64,000 nucleotides of DNA from CAXMMR01 sp963692975 (lineage in GTDB: Bacteria; Pseudomonadota; Alphaproteobacteria; Acetobacterales; Acetobacteraceae). This document shows, in pieces, positions 17,856-29,202 of the stretch. The stretch covers positions 246,270 through 310,269 of the forward strand of contig CAXMMR010000023.1 of the NCBI GenBank assembly GCA_963692975.2. The letters run 5' to 3'. The translations under genes and the position numbers were made by a program. How positions within the stretch are numbered: the stretch's first letter is position 1; each line of letters starts with the position of its first letter. The notes below the pieces were generated by a model that searched no databases, had not been told where the DNA came from, and saw only the letters and a list, made by a program, of their open reading frames with translations.

Positions 17856-18075
17856 GCTGCTCTCCAGACCGAATATCCATTGGAATGCTCAGGCATGGCC
17901 TGCATCGCCGATGCAAGTCGTCGCGGCCTCGGCGCCCTTCGGCGCGGACGTGAACCGATCGGACCGCCGTCGACGAGCGTTCTGGCGGCCTTACGGAGCG
18001 AGGCCGGTCGCGCCATGCACCCGGCGCCTGCTTGAGGCGCTTTGCAGTGTGTCCCTCATGCTCTAAGCCTCACCC

Positions 18076-18732
18076 ATGGAACGCTACCGTTCCGACGACA
18101 TAAGGGCGTGGTCGATGGAACGCAAGCGTTCCGACGAGATTTTACCGGCGCGACGGCCGAGCGGCGCGGCCGTGATGCGGCTGACGGTGACGGATGCGCT
18201 GTCGCGCGCCTTCTTCTCAGAGTGGTCGCGCGTCGGCTACGCGGCACTCAGCCTCGAGCACGTTGCCAAGCAGGCCGGCGTCGGCAAGGCCGCGCTCTAC
18301 CGGCGCTGGCCAGCCAAGGCGGTAATGGCAAGCGACCTGCTCGCACGGGTCGGCAGCCGGCTGACCAAGGTGCAGGACATGGGCTCGCTCGACGCGGATG
18401 TGCGCGCGCTGCTGTTCGAGTTCCGCCGCCTGATGCGCCATCGTATGATCCGCCGCATCCTGGGCGACCTCCTGGCCGAGGTCGAGCGCGAGCCGGCGCT
18501 CGAGGCTGCGATGCGCCCCATCCAGCAGGCGCGGCGCGAGCGCGTGCTGCAACTCGTCGAGCGAGCGGTCGCACGCGGCGAGCTGAACGGGTCCGAGGAT
18601 TGCGAGACGATCCTCGACCTTCTGATCGGGCCGCTCTACTGGCGCATCGTCGTCACCTCGGGGCCGTCCGACCTGGCGCACATCGAACGCCTGGTGCGGA
18701 TGACCACCGCGGCGATGATCGCGGGTCAGTGA
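18076..18732 (+). CDS. TetR-family transcriptional regulator
   Basis: The N-terminal helix-turn-helix domain is well formed: RVGYAALSLEHVAKQAGVGKAAL followed by YRRWPAKAVMASDLL. The C-terminal helical ligand-binding domain ends near residue 218. It probably represses itself and the divergent alpha/beta hydrolase. The start is uncertain. ATGs at 18076 and 18115 are each part of a 23-bp direct repeat that contains an operator-like palindrome, so the real start may be the second ATG or a later one near MRLTVTDALSRAFF. Residues 1-30 are not typical of the family. Confidence 0.85.
   Translation: MERYRSDDIRAWSMERKRSDEILPARRPSGAAVMRLTVTDALSRAFFSEWSRVGYAALSLEHVAKQAGVGKAALYRRWPAKAVMASDLLARVGSRLTKVQDMGSLDADVRALLFEFRRLMRHRMIRRILGDLLAEVEREPALEAAMRPIQQARRERVLQLVERAVARGELNGSEDCETILDLLIGPLYWRIVVTSGPSDLAHIERLVRMTTAAMIAGQ
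18078..18132. promoter_or_regulatory. Twin palindromic operators overlapping the TetR gene start
   Basis: GGAACGCTACCGTTCC (18078-18093) and GGAACGCAAGCGTTCC (18117-18132) are two near-identical 16-bp palindromes, 39 bp apart, inside a longer direct repeat ATGGAACGC..CGTTCCGACGA. They are strong candidates for the binding sites of the adjacent TetR protein. The spacing is close to four helical turns. Confidence 0.6.
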
Positions 18733-18778
18733 GCAAGCGGTTCTTTTTTGAAAAAAAGAACCAAAAAACTTTTGCTCT
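18733..18778. repeat. Half-size family B hairpin (copy B3) after the TetR gene
   Basis: AAGCGGTTCTTTTTT and AAAAAAAGAACC form the same stem as copy B2, followed by AAAAAACTTTTGC. It starts directly after the TetR stop codon and ends close to the remnant of a broken kinase-like gene. Confidence 0.85.
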
Positions 18779-18804
18779 GTAAGCGGAAGGCCTGGCAAAT
18801 TCAG

Positions 18805-18983
18805 CGGGCGTCGGGTCCGACGTCTCGATCAACATCTTGCCTGCAGGATTACTGAACAGGCGCTACGGCAACGTCTCGATGAAGACGTCCATCAGACGTG
18901 AAGAAACGTCCTCGCCGCAACCGCCTGCAACGCCCGCGCCGTCGACGTCGTCCCAACGCGTCCCACGCCGTTCAGGATGATCC
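18805..18983 (-). pseudogene. Remnant of a chloramphenicol-phosphotransferase-like P-loop kinase
   Basis: On the minus strand one frame reads GIILNGVGRVGTTSTARALQ and then FLHV before a stop. A shifted frame continues MDVFIETLP, a stop, then RLFSNPAGKMLIETS. Together these resemble the first third of the CPT-like family (ILNG...GKTSIARALQ, FLHVxMDxFIxxLP, then xRLxxxPxG). The P-loop lysine is replaced by Thr, and there are a frameshift and stops. The rest of the gene is missing where the B3 hairpin and TetR gene lie. The remaining sequence up to 19062 shows nothing else. The assignment is from memory of the family pattern. Confidence 0.45.
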
Positions 18984-19062
18984 CCCACGACCTCCCTGCC
19001 GATGCTGACCCCTTCCGCTCAAGCTCCGATGACGATGAACGCTCTTTAGCAAAGACGAAACA

Positions 19063-19593
19063 TCAGACCATGCGCGCCATAACCAGATCGTCGTGCCAAT
19101 GCCGCCCCACCAGAAACCGCCTGGTGCCGACCTCGACAAAACCCTGCCGCCGGTAAAACGCGATCGCCCGCAGGTTGCGCTCTAGCACCCCGACCAGCAC
19201 CCGCCCCGCCCCACACGCCCGCGCCTCCGCAACCCCGTGCGCCATCAGCGCCGCCCCAAGCCCGCTCCCCTGCCAGGGCGACAGCACGTAGATCCGCTTC
19301 AGCTCCCGGTCGCCCGCTCGCACCGCCGGCCCGTCGATCTCCAGGCTCGGCGGCATCATCACCGCCAGGCCGACCGGCGCGCCGGTGTCCGAGGCGGCGA
19401 GGAAGACGGTGCTCTCCGGCGCGTCGAGCCACGCCGTGTAGGTCGCCGCCCGCTGCTGCGCCGCGCACTGGGCCACGATGTCCGCCCCATCGATCAGCGG
19501 CGCGTAGGTTTCCAGGAACGTCGCCGCTCCGAGCAGCGCCAGCGCCGCCGCGTCGCCGCCCGCCGCCTCACGCACCGTCCAGCCGAACCCCAT
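19063..19593 (-). CDS. GNAT-family N-acetyltransferase
   Basis: A 176-residue single-domain acyl-CoA-dependent N-acetyltransferase. The acetyl-CoA binding motif is LKRIYVLSPWQGSGLGAALM (R/Q-x-x-G-x-G/A pattern), followed by LVGVLERNLRAIAFYRRQGF, motif B with the conserved Asn and Tyr. The N-terminal TFLETYAPLIDGADI is common in a GNAT subgroup of unknown substrate. The ATG at 19593 is chosen with AGGAG ten bases upstream; a TTG at 19602 is too close to it. Confidence 0.88.
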   Translation of the reverse strand: MGFGWTVREAAGGDAAALALLGAATFLETYAPLIDGADIVAQCAAQQRAATYTAWLDAPESTVFLAASDTGAPVGLAVMMPPSLEIDGPAVRAGDRELKRIYVLSPWQGSGLGAALMAHGVAEARACGAGRVLVGVLERNLRAIAFYRRQGFVEVGTRRFLVGRHWHDDLVMARMV

Positions 19594-19738
19594 CCCCGAC
19601 AATCTCCTAGGATCGATGACCCGCAGCGGACGATACTGCTCCCCGATCGATCAGGGAGGCGCATGACAGGATTGGGTGCAATTACCGGAACGCCCCAGTC
19701 TGAGAAGCAGACACGAACAAGATCAGTGGGTTGCTGCG

Positions 19739-19758
19739 ATCTTGCCTATGGGCAAGTT
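19739..19758. repeat. Short palindrome (family C, copy 1) just after dnaE
   Basis: ATCTTGCCTATGGGCAAGT is a CTTGCC/GGCAAG stem with a four-base loop about 13 bp beyond the dnaE stop. The minus-strand core CTTGCCCATAGGCAAGAT is identical to the stem-loop after tRNA-Cys at 60095-60114. Here no T-run follows it. Confidence 0.5.
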
Positions 19759-19771
19759 CTGGTGCCCGGCC

Positions 19772-23176
<3,405 letters not shown>

Positions 23177-23199
23177 CAGAGCAATCTAAGGCAAAGCGA

Positions 23200-23416
23200 A
23201 AGGAAGGCCAGAGGCTTTGCCTCAGGACTCCGCTGGGGTCGTGAGGCCCCAGACCCCATCCGTTTAGAGCTTGAGCCCGCTCCTGCTTGCTTGGCGAAGC
23301 CAGTCAACCCCGTTCCCGCGCCACCGGCATCGCTCGTAAACACGAACCGGAAATGGATTTCAAAGGCTCCGCCTTTGATAGAGGCAAGGGGCAAAGCCCC
23401 TTGCCTCGCCTTCACC
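23200..23416. repeat. Family A composite palindromic element (copy A6), between lolD and dnaE
   Basis: AAGGAAGGCCAGAGGCTTTGCC and the CTGGGGTC/GAGGCCCCAG hairpin are followed by the CTTGCTTGGCGAAGCC block and about 70 bp of variable sequence. AAAGGCTCCGCCTTTGAT and AAGGGGCAAAGCCCCTT close it, ending at the lolD stop. It fills nearly the whole lolD-dnaE gap. Confidence 0.9.
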
Positions 23417-24088
23417 TTAGACGACTCGTCCTGCTGTCAGCGTGACGATCCGATCCATCCGCCGCGCCAGCTCCACGTTATGTGTCGCGATCAATGCTGC
23501 GACATTTTGGCTGCGCACCACCTGCAGCAACTCGTCGAACACCGCGTCTGCGGTGCCGACGTCGAGGTTGCCCGTCGGCTCGTCGGCCAACAGCACTTTC
23601 GGTGCATTGGCGAGCGCCCGTGCGATGGCGACGCGCTGCTGCTCGCCGCCGGAAAGCTTGCCGGGCAGGTGCTTTGTGCGGGGGCCGAGTCCAAGGCTCT
23701 CCAGCAGCCGCTGGGCGCGCGCCTGCGCGATGCGGCGCGAGGTGCCGCCGATCATCTGCGGCAGGGCGACGTTTTCGAGCGCAGAGAACTCGGCAAGCAG
23801 GTGGTGAAACTGGTAGACAAAGCCGATCTGGCTGCGCCGCAGCGCCGTACGGTCCCGATCGGCCAGCGCGCCGGCGTCGCGGCCGTCGACCATGATATGG
23901 CCGCCATCAGGTTTTTCCAGCAATCCGGCCAGATGCAGCAGGGTGGACTTGCCGGTGCCGGAGGGCGCCACAAGGGCGACGATCTCGCCGGCCCGCAACG
24001 TCAGGTCCACGCCGCGAAGCACCGGCAGGTCGCCGGCGTCGGAGCGGTAGGTCCGCACGAGGCCAGCGAGCGTCAGCGGATCGCTCAT
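23417..24088 (-). CDS. lolD: Lipoprotein-releasing ABC transporter ATP-binding protein LolD
   Basis: LolD is the ATPase that powers release of outer-membrane lipoproteins from the inner membrane. The 223-residue protein has Walker A APSGTGKSTLL, the LolD-type VYQFHHLL Q-loop, signature LSGGEQQRVAIARAL, Walker B VLLADEPTGNLD and the H-loop ATHN. The ATG at 24088 is preferred. Another ATG at 24100 lies at the edge of the family B repeat. It pairs with the permease just upstream. Confidence 0.96.
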   Translation of the reverse strand: MSDPLTLAGLVRTYRSDAGDLPVLRGVDLTLRAGEIVALVAPSGTGKSTLLHLAGLLEKPDGGHIMVDGRDAGALADRDRTALRRSQIGFVYQFHHLLAEFSALENVALPQMIGGTSRRIAQARAQRLLESLGLGPRTKHLPGKLSGGEQQRVAIARALANAPKVLLADEPTGNLDVGTADAVFDELLQVVRSQNVAALIATHNVELARRMDRIVTLTAGRVV

Positions 24089-24091
24089 CAG

Positions 24092-24199
24092 GCAAGACAT
24101 CCTTTTTTGAAAAAAAGGACCAAAAAACTTTTTTCCTTTAGGGGCCTTTCAAACAGGCAAAAGTTTTTTGCTTCTTTTTTACAAAGAAGAAGCGCTTCC
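24092..24199. repeat. Family B paired-hairpin element (copy B4), between lolC/E and lolD
   Basis: The copy reads CATCCTTTTTTGAAAAAAAGG and CCAAAAAACTTTTTTCC, then a spacer, then AAAAGTTTTTTGCTTC, TTTTTT and AAGAAGAAGC. It ends at the permease stop codon as TAAGGAAGCGCTTC on the minus strand. It occupies the whole gap between two genes whose products form one complex. Confidence 0.9.
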
Positions 24200-25447
24200 T
24201 TACTCATTGCGCAACGCCTCGATCGGATCGGTGCGCGCGGCGCGCCAGCTCGGATACAGCGTCGCCAACAGCGACAAGGCAAGCGCCATCAGGATAATCT
24301 GGCTCACCTCACGCCAATCCAGCTTCGCCGGCAAATGCTCCAGGTAGTACACTTCCGGATTAAACAGGTCGGTGCCGGTGATCGACTGCAGCGCCTGCCG
24401 CAATCGCTCGATGTTGAGGCAGAACGCGATGCCGAGCACCGTGCCAACGAGCGTCCCGGTGATCCCGACCGAGGCGCCGCACATCAGGAAGATGCGCATC
24501 ACCGCGCCGCGCCCTGCTCCCAGCGTGCGCAGCACGGCTATGTCGCGTGTCTTGTCCTTCACCATCATGATCAGCGAGGAAATCACGTTGAAGGCGGCAA
24601 CGACAATGATCAGCGTCAGGATCAGAAACATGACGTTCTGCTCCACCTGAACGGCGGCGAAGAAGCTGTCGTTGCTTTGCGTCCAGTCGATCACTCGCAC
24701 CGGCGCTCCCTGCACGGCCGCCTCGATCCGCTGCGTCGTCGGCGCGATATGCTCCGGATCACGTACAGTGACCTCGATTTGCGAAACCGCATTCGGCTTT
24801 TGGAAAAACACCTGCGCAGCGTGCAGCGGGATGAAGACGTAGCGGCTGTCGTACTCGTTCATCCCCGCCTGGAAGATCGCGACCACCCGGTAGGCGCGCA
24901 CCCGCGGCACGGTGCCGAACGCGGTCGCGGCGCCATCGGGCGACAGCAGGGTGAGCTTGGAGCCGACAGAGAGGCCGAATTGCTGCGCCAGCGTCAGCCC
25001 GATCGCGATCGCGTCGTCGCCGGAGAAGTCGCCGAGGCTGCCGGCGCGAATGGTACCGCCGACCGAGGGCAGCGCCTCGAGGTCCGCCTGCCGTACGCCG
25101 CGCACCAGGCCGCCAGTGCTGCTGGTCGGGCCGTTGAGTAGCACCTGCCCCTCAATCACCGGCACCGCGGAGAGGACGCCCGGCACGTCGCGAATCTTTG
25201 TCGCGAGCTGGTCGAACTCGCCGAGCGACCCGGAGGTTGCGAACACGCCGAGGTCGCCATTGAGGCCGAGAATGCGCGACAGCAGGTCGGACTTGAAGCC
25301 GTTCATCACCGACATGACGATGATCAGCGTCGCGACGCCAAGCGCGATGCCGATCAGCGAAAAACCAGCGATGACGGAGACGAAACGTTCACCGCGCCTG
25401 GCGCGCAGATAGCGCCCGGCAATGGCGCGCTCGAAGGGACCGAACAT
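24200..25447 (-). CDS. lolC: Lipoprotein-releasing system permease (LolC/LolE family)
   Basis: The product (415 residues) is an inner-membrane permease with one N-terminal membrane segment (VSVIAGFSLIGIALGVATLI). A large periplasmic MacB-like domain spans about residues 50-270, and three C-terminal segments include FLILTLIIVVAAFNVISSL. The RTLGAGRGAVMRIFLM coupling helix contacts LolD. A single permease gene is present here; such single LolC/E-type proteins occur in several proteobacteria and may act as a homodimer (LolF-like). The start at the ATG 25447 lacks a good Shine-Dalgarno because a family B repeat begins immediately upstream. Confidence 0.92.
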   Translation of the reverse strand: MFGPFERAIAGRYLRARRGERFVSVIAGFSLIGIALGVATLIIVMSVMNGFKSDLLSRILGLNGDLGVFATSGSLGEFDQLATKIRDVPGVLSAVPVIEGQVLLNGPTSSTGGLVRGVRQADLEALPSVGGTIRAGSLGDFSGDDAIAIGLTLAQQFGLSVGSKLTLLSPDGAATAFGTVPRVRAYRVVAIFQAGMNEYDSRYVFIPLHAAQVFFQKPNAVSQIEVTVRDPEHIAPTTQRIEAAVQGAPVRVIDWTQSNDSFFAAVQVEQNVMFLILTLIIVVAAFNVISSLIMMVKDKTRDIAVLRTLGAGRGAVMRIFLMCGASVGITGTLVGTVLGIAFCLNIERLRQALQSITGTDLFNPEVYYLEHLPAKLDWREVSQIILMALALSLLATLYPSWRAARTDPIEALRNE

Positions 25448-25449
25448 CA

Positions 25450-25595
25450 AGAAAGACAAGGCCAGAAAGTGTCTTCTTTTTCTAAAAAACAAGAAGCAAA
25501 AAGACTTTTTTCCATAAGGATCCTAAGCTCGGCGATACTGGCCTTACAGGACAAAAGTCTTTTGGTTCTTTTTTTCAAAAAAGAACATCCTTTCT
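25450..25595. repeat. Family B paired-hairpin element (copy B5, inverted), between proS and lolC/E
   Basis: This copy reads in the opposite direction. AGTGTCTTCTTTTTC/AACAAGAAGC with AAAAAGACTTTTT comes first, then a spacer, then ACAAAAGTCTTTTGG and TTCTTTTTTT/AAAAAAGAAC. It starts at the ProRS stop codon and ends 2 bp before the permease ATG, so it displaces the normal ribosome-binding position. Confidence 0.85.
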
Positions 25596-26906
25596 TCACG
25601 TCACCACCGCCATCACCGCGTCCGCCGCCACCTCGCGCCGCTCGCCGCTGGCGCGCCGCTTTAGCTCCACCATGCCGCTCGCGGCACCCCGCGGCCCGAC
25701 GATCACCTGCCAGGGATGGCCCATCAGGTCGGCATCGGCGAACTTCCGCCCGGCCCGCTCGTCGCGATCGTCGTAAAGCGCGTCGCCGGCAAAGCCGGCA
25801 TAGAGCTGCTCGCACAGCGCGTCGCAGGCGGCATCCCCGGGCTTGAGGTTCAGCACCGAGGCGCGAAACGGCGAGACGCTGTCGGGCCAGATGATGCCCG
25901 CCTCGTCATGGCTCGCCTCGATCAACGCGCCGACCAGGCGCGAGACGCCGATGCCGTAGCTGCCCATTTCCGGCACGATCTTAGCGCCGTCGGGTCCGGC
26001 GACCGAGAAGCCCATCGCGGCGCTGTATTTGGTGCCGAAGTGGAATATGTGGCCGACCTCGATGCCCCTGCCCTCGCGCCGCCGCTGCGGCTCGAGCGCT
26101 GCCCAGGCCGCCGTATCGTGCTTTTCCTCGGTCGCCGCGTAAGGCGTCGTCACCTGCGCGAAGAAGCGGTCCAGATCGTCCGCGTTGGCGTGCGAGAAGC
26201 TGGCGGTGCCGACGTCGAGCTCCTCGAAGGCGCGGTCATAGAAGACCTGGCTCTCGCCGGTGGGTGCTAGGATGATGAATTCATGGCTGAGCTCGCCGCC
26301 GATCGGCCCGGTGTCGGCCACCATCGGGATCGCCTGCACGCCGAGCCGGGCGAAGGTGCGCATGTAGGCCAGCATCATCCGCCGGTAGCTCAGCACCGAG
26401 CCGGCATGGTCGAGGTCGAAGCTGTAGGCATCCTTCATCAGGAATTCGCGTCCGCGCATGACGCCAAAGCGCGGCCGCACTTCGTCGCGAAACTTCCACT
26501 GGATGTGGTAGAGGGTCTGCGGCAGCTCACGGTAGCTTTTGACCGAGCCGCGCATCAGGTCGGTGATCATTTCCTCGTTGGTCGGCCCATAAAGCAGGTC
26601 GCGCTCATGGCGATCGCGCAGGCGCAGCATTTCCGGGCCATAGGCATCGTAGCGGCCGCTCTCCCGCCAGAGATCGGCGGTCTGCAGCGTCGGCATCAGC
26701 AGCTCCTGCGCACCGGCCGCGTCCTGCTCCTCGCGCACGATCTGCGCGATCCGGCGCAGCACCCGCCAGCCGGCCGGCAGCCAGGCATAGATGCCGGCGG
26801 CCGTCTGCCGCACCAGCCCCGCCCGCAGCATCAGCCGATGCGAGGCGATCTGCGCCTCAGACGGCGTCTCCTTGAGGGTGGGCAGCAGGCTGCGGGAAAG
26901 GCGCAT
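25596..26906 (-). CDS. proS: Prolyl-tRNA synthetase (short alphaproteobacterial form)
   Basis: ProRS charges tRNA-Pro. The 436-residue protein starts MRLSRSLLPTLKE. Class II motif 1 is RQTAAGIYAWLPAGWRVLRR, motif 2 lies in FRDEVRPRFGVMRGREFLMK, and motif 3 is near GSYGIGVSRLVGALIE. The C-terminal anticodon-binding domain covers about residues 335-430. The editing (INS) insertion of the 570-residue E. coli type is absent, as is known for alphaproteobacterial ProRS. The ATG at 26906 is chosen; the upstream open frame of 61 codons has no family similarity. Confidence 0.97.
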   Translation of the reverse strand: MRLSRSLLPTLKETPSEAQIASHRLMLRAGLVRQTAAGIYAWLPAGWRVLRRIAQIVREEQDAAGAQELLMPTLQTADLWRESGRYDAYGPEMLRLRDRHERDLLYGPTNEEMITDLMRGSVKSYRELPQTLYHIQWKFRDEVRPRFGVMRGREFLMKDAYSFDLDHAGSVLSYRRMMLAYMRTFARLGVQAIPMVADTGPIGGELSHEFIILAPTGESQVFYDRAFEELDVGTASFSHANADDLDRFFAQVTTPYAATEEKHDTAAWAALEPQRRREGRGIEVGHIFHFGTKYSAAMGFSVAGPDGAKIVPEMGSYGIGVSRLVGALIEASHDEAGIIWPDSVSPFRASVLNLKPGDAACDALCEQLYAGFAGDALYDDRDERAGRKFADADLMGHPWQVIVGPRGAASGMVELKRRASGERREVAADAVMAVVT

Positions 26907-27079
26907 CGTGGTGAGTCCTGATGGGGTCGCTGCGGCGGCGGACCCTACAGGGGCGATGGCGCTCCGACCAGAGAGGCGGAGACGGAGGCGACGCAACAAT
27001 GCTGCGCCGCACAACAAAGCGGCGAAACTAAACGTAGAATATACGTGACAAAATTGAGCGGCGCCTGTAGCAGAAGGGC

Positions 27080-27170
27080 GGCCCCGCAACGATGGCGAGC
27101 GGGGCCAAGTTTAGGGAGGAAACGCCGTCACACGGTAGGATGAGAGGATAACCTCACATCCTACCCGTGA
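27080..27170. other. Two strong hairpins in the proS upstream gap (possible leader or processing region)
   Basis: The 385-bp gap 26907-27291 carries no gene that I can support. It holds GGCCCCGC/GCGGGGCC with an 11-base loop (27080-27106) and a long bulged stem CACGGTAGGATG/CATCCTACCCGTG (about 27131-27170) with an inner AGG/CCT pair. The flank 27200-27300 is clearly less GC-rich than the rest. It could be a proS leader, a processing site or a small RNA. Confidence 0.35.
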
Positions 27171-27291
27171 TAATCTCCCGCCGTTGACGCGGCCGCTAGA
27201 CAAATCCGCATGAGCCCGACGCCGGATTTGCTATACCAGACGGCAACTGCATCATAAACGCGCAATTTACTAATCTCGCGATCAAAAGAGC

Positions 27292-27549
27292 CTAATCCTG
27301 CAGCGCCAGCCAGCCGTGGCGGAAGCTCAGGATGGGCGAGCTGATCACCGCGAAGCAGCACAGCCAGATCAGCGCAGCCGCCGCTGTTGTGATCAAGACG
27401 ACTCGGGCAAGCCGGACCCGCTCCGGCGCGCCGCGCCAGCCGGTGTGCTCATCGGCCTGCGCCACCGGCTGAGTGCCGAGCGGCAGCACCGCAAACAGCG
27501 CCGTCCACCAGATCAGCAAATAGAGAACGACACCGGTAAACCAGCCCAC
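27292..27549 (-). CDS. DUF1467 family membrane protein
   Basis: An 85-residue inner-membrane protein with two membrane segments (WFTGVVLYLLIWWTALFAVL and ALIWLCCFAVI). A short loop between them contains GAPERVRLARV. The N-terminal WFTG..VYLLIWW-type pattern and the small size are typical of DUF1467, a conserved alphaproteobacterial family often next to RNase J or proS. Its function is not known. It starts with GTG 3 bp after the RNase J stop, so it is probably co-translated. Confidence 0.85.
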   Translation of the reverse strand: MGWFTGVVLYLLIWWTALFAVLPLGTQPVAQADEHTGWRGAPERVRLARVVLITTAAAALIWLCCFAVISSPILSFRHGWLALQD

Positions 27550-27552
27550 TCG

Positions 27553-29202
27553 TCAGACCCGCAGCAGGTGCACGTCAACCAGCGGCCTCTTGCCGAGCCG
27601 CCGGCCGACCGCGCGTCTGAGTGCGGCGCGCGCTGCATCACCCAGCGCCGCATCGTCGCGCCGTAGCGCCGCCGGCAGGTCGCTGACCGCCTGGCCGAAC
27701 TCCTCTTCGAGCCGCGCAGCGTCGTCCTCGGCGGGGTCGATCAGGCCCGGGGCGCTGATCTTCGGCCGGCCGACCAGGCGCCCTCCCTCGTCAAGCGCGA
27801 GCGAGCCGACGACGACGCCGTTGAACAGCATCCTGCGGCGCGCCGCCAGCACGCCGCCGTTAAGCGGCACCACCCGGTTGCCGTCCAACGCCAGCCGGCC
27901 GACAGGCGCGCTGTCGACCACCTCGGCCCGGTTGCCGGAGAGCCGCAGGATGTCACCATTCTCCAGCAGCACCGGCGTCGCGCCGGCCTCCTTGGCCAGC
28001 GCCGCATGGGTCGACAGATGCCGCCACTCGCCATGCACCGGCACCGCGTAGCGCGGACGCACCAGCTCGTAGAGGCGCCGCAGCTCGTCGCGGGCAGGAT
28101 GGCCAGAGACATGGATCATGTGGTCGCGCTCGGTCATCAGGTGCACCCCGCGCCGCACCAGATTATCCTGCACCGTGCTGATCGCCCGCTCGTTGCCCGG
28201 GATCACTCGCGAGCTGAACACCACGGTGTCGCCCTCGCCGAGCGCGATGTTGGGGTGGGTGTCGAGCGCGATGCGCGATAAAGCGGAGCGCGCCTCGCCC
28301 TGGCTGCCGGTTACCAGCATCACCAGGTTCTCGTCCGGGATCGAGCCGGCGCGGTCTTCGGGGACGAACTCGGGCACGTCCTTGAGGTAGCCGGTCTCGC
28401 GCGCCGCCGCCTCCATGTTGCGCAGCGAGCGTCCGACCAGGGCGACCGAGCGCCCGGCATCGCGCGCCGCCAAGGCCACGCTCTCGAAGCGGGCAACGTT
28501 GGAGGCAAAGCAGGTCACGGCCACACGGCCGCGCCGTATGCTGCGGATCAGCGCCGAGAGGCTGTGGCGCACGTCCGCCTCGGAGCCGGAATGACCCTCG
28601 ACAAGCGCGTTGGTGCTGTCGCACACCATCGCCAGCACGCCTCTACGGCCGAGCTCGGCAAACGCCGCCTCGTCGGTCGGCGGCCCGACCAGCGGATCCG
28701 GATCAAGCTTCCAATCGCCGGTATGCACGATGACGCCGTGTGGCGTGGTGATCGCCAGCGCCTGCGCCTCGGGGATCGAGTGCGCGACCCGGATGAACTG
28801 CAGCTGAAACGGCGGCAGGTCGAACGCGCCGCCCGGCTTGATCACGTGCAGTTTTACCTCGCCGAGCAGCCCGGCCTCGCCGAGCTTGCGCCGCAGCACC
28901 GCCGCGGTGAACGGCGTCGCGTAGACCGGGCAGCGCAGCCGCCGCCAAAGGTGCGCCACCGCACCGACATGGTCCTCATGCGCATGGGTGATGACGAGAC
29001 CCACCAGCTTGTCGCGACGCTGCTCGATGAACGAGGGATCGGGCATCAGAATGTCGATCTCGGGGTTCTCGTTGCCCCCGAACCCGATGCCGCAATCCAC
29101 AGCGAGCCAGGCGCTCCCGCTCCGATACAGGTTGAGGTTCATGCCTATCTCACCCGTCCCGCCGAGTGGCAGGAAGGCGAGGTCGCCGGTTGCTGCGTCC
29201 AT
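27553..29202 (-). CDS. rnj: Ribonuclease J
   Basis: RNase J is an endonuclease and 5'-3' exonuclease in rRNA maturation and mRNA decay. The 549-residue protein has a beta-lactamase core with THAHEDHVG (His73, His75, Asp77, His78). A beta-CASP domain follows (VCDSTNALVEGHSGSEADVR and VTGSQGEARSALSRI). HVSGHPARDELRRL and VPVHGEWRH hold the later metal and RNA-binding histidines. A C-terminal domain completes it. The start ATG shares one base with the coaX stop (TGATG), so the genes are coupled. The coaX-rnj pair is common in alphaproteobacteria. Confidence 0.96.
   Translation of the reverse strand: MDAATGDLAFLPLGGTGEIGMNLNLYRSGSAWLAVDCGIGFGGNENPEIDILMPDPSFIEQRRDKLVGLVITHAHEDHVGAVAHLWRRLRCPVYATPFTAAVLRRKLGEAGLLGEVKLHVIKPGGAFDLPPFQLQFIRVAHSIPEAQALAITTPHGVIVHTGDWKLDPDPLVGPPTDEAAFAELGRRGVLAMVCDSTNALVEGHSGSEADVRHSLSALIRSIRRGRVAVTCFASNVARFESVALAARDAGRSVALVGRSLRNMEAAARETGYLKDVPEFVPEDRAGSIPDENLVMLVTGSQGEARSALSRIALDTHPNIALGEGDTVVFSSRVIPGNERAISTVQDNLVRRGVHLMTERDHMIHVSGHPARDELRRLYELVRPRYAVPVHGEWRHLSTHAALAKEAGATPVLLENGDILRLSGNRAEVVDSAPVGRLALDGNRVVPLNGGVLAARRRMLFNGVVVGSLALDEGGRLVGRPKISAPGLIDPAEDDAARLEEEFGQAVSDLPAALRRDDAALGDAARAALRRAVGRRLGKRPLVDVHLLRV

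Noticed and set aside
27161..27361. A 66-codon frame between proS and the DUF1467 gene
   Set aside because: It overlaps the DUF1467 gene in another frame, has no ribosome-binding site and no recognisable pattern.
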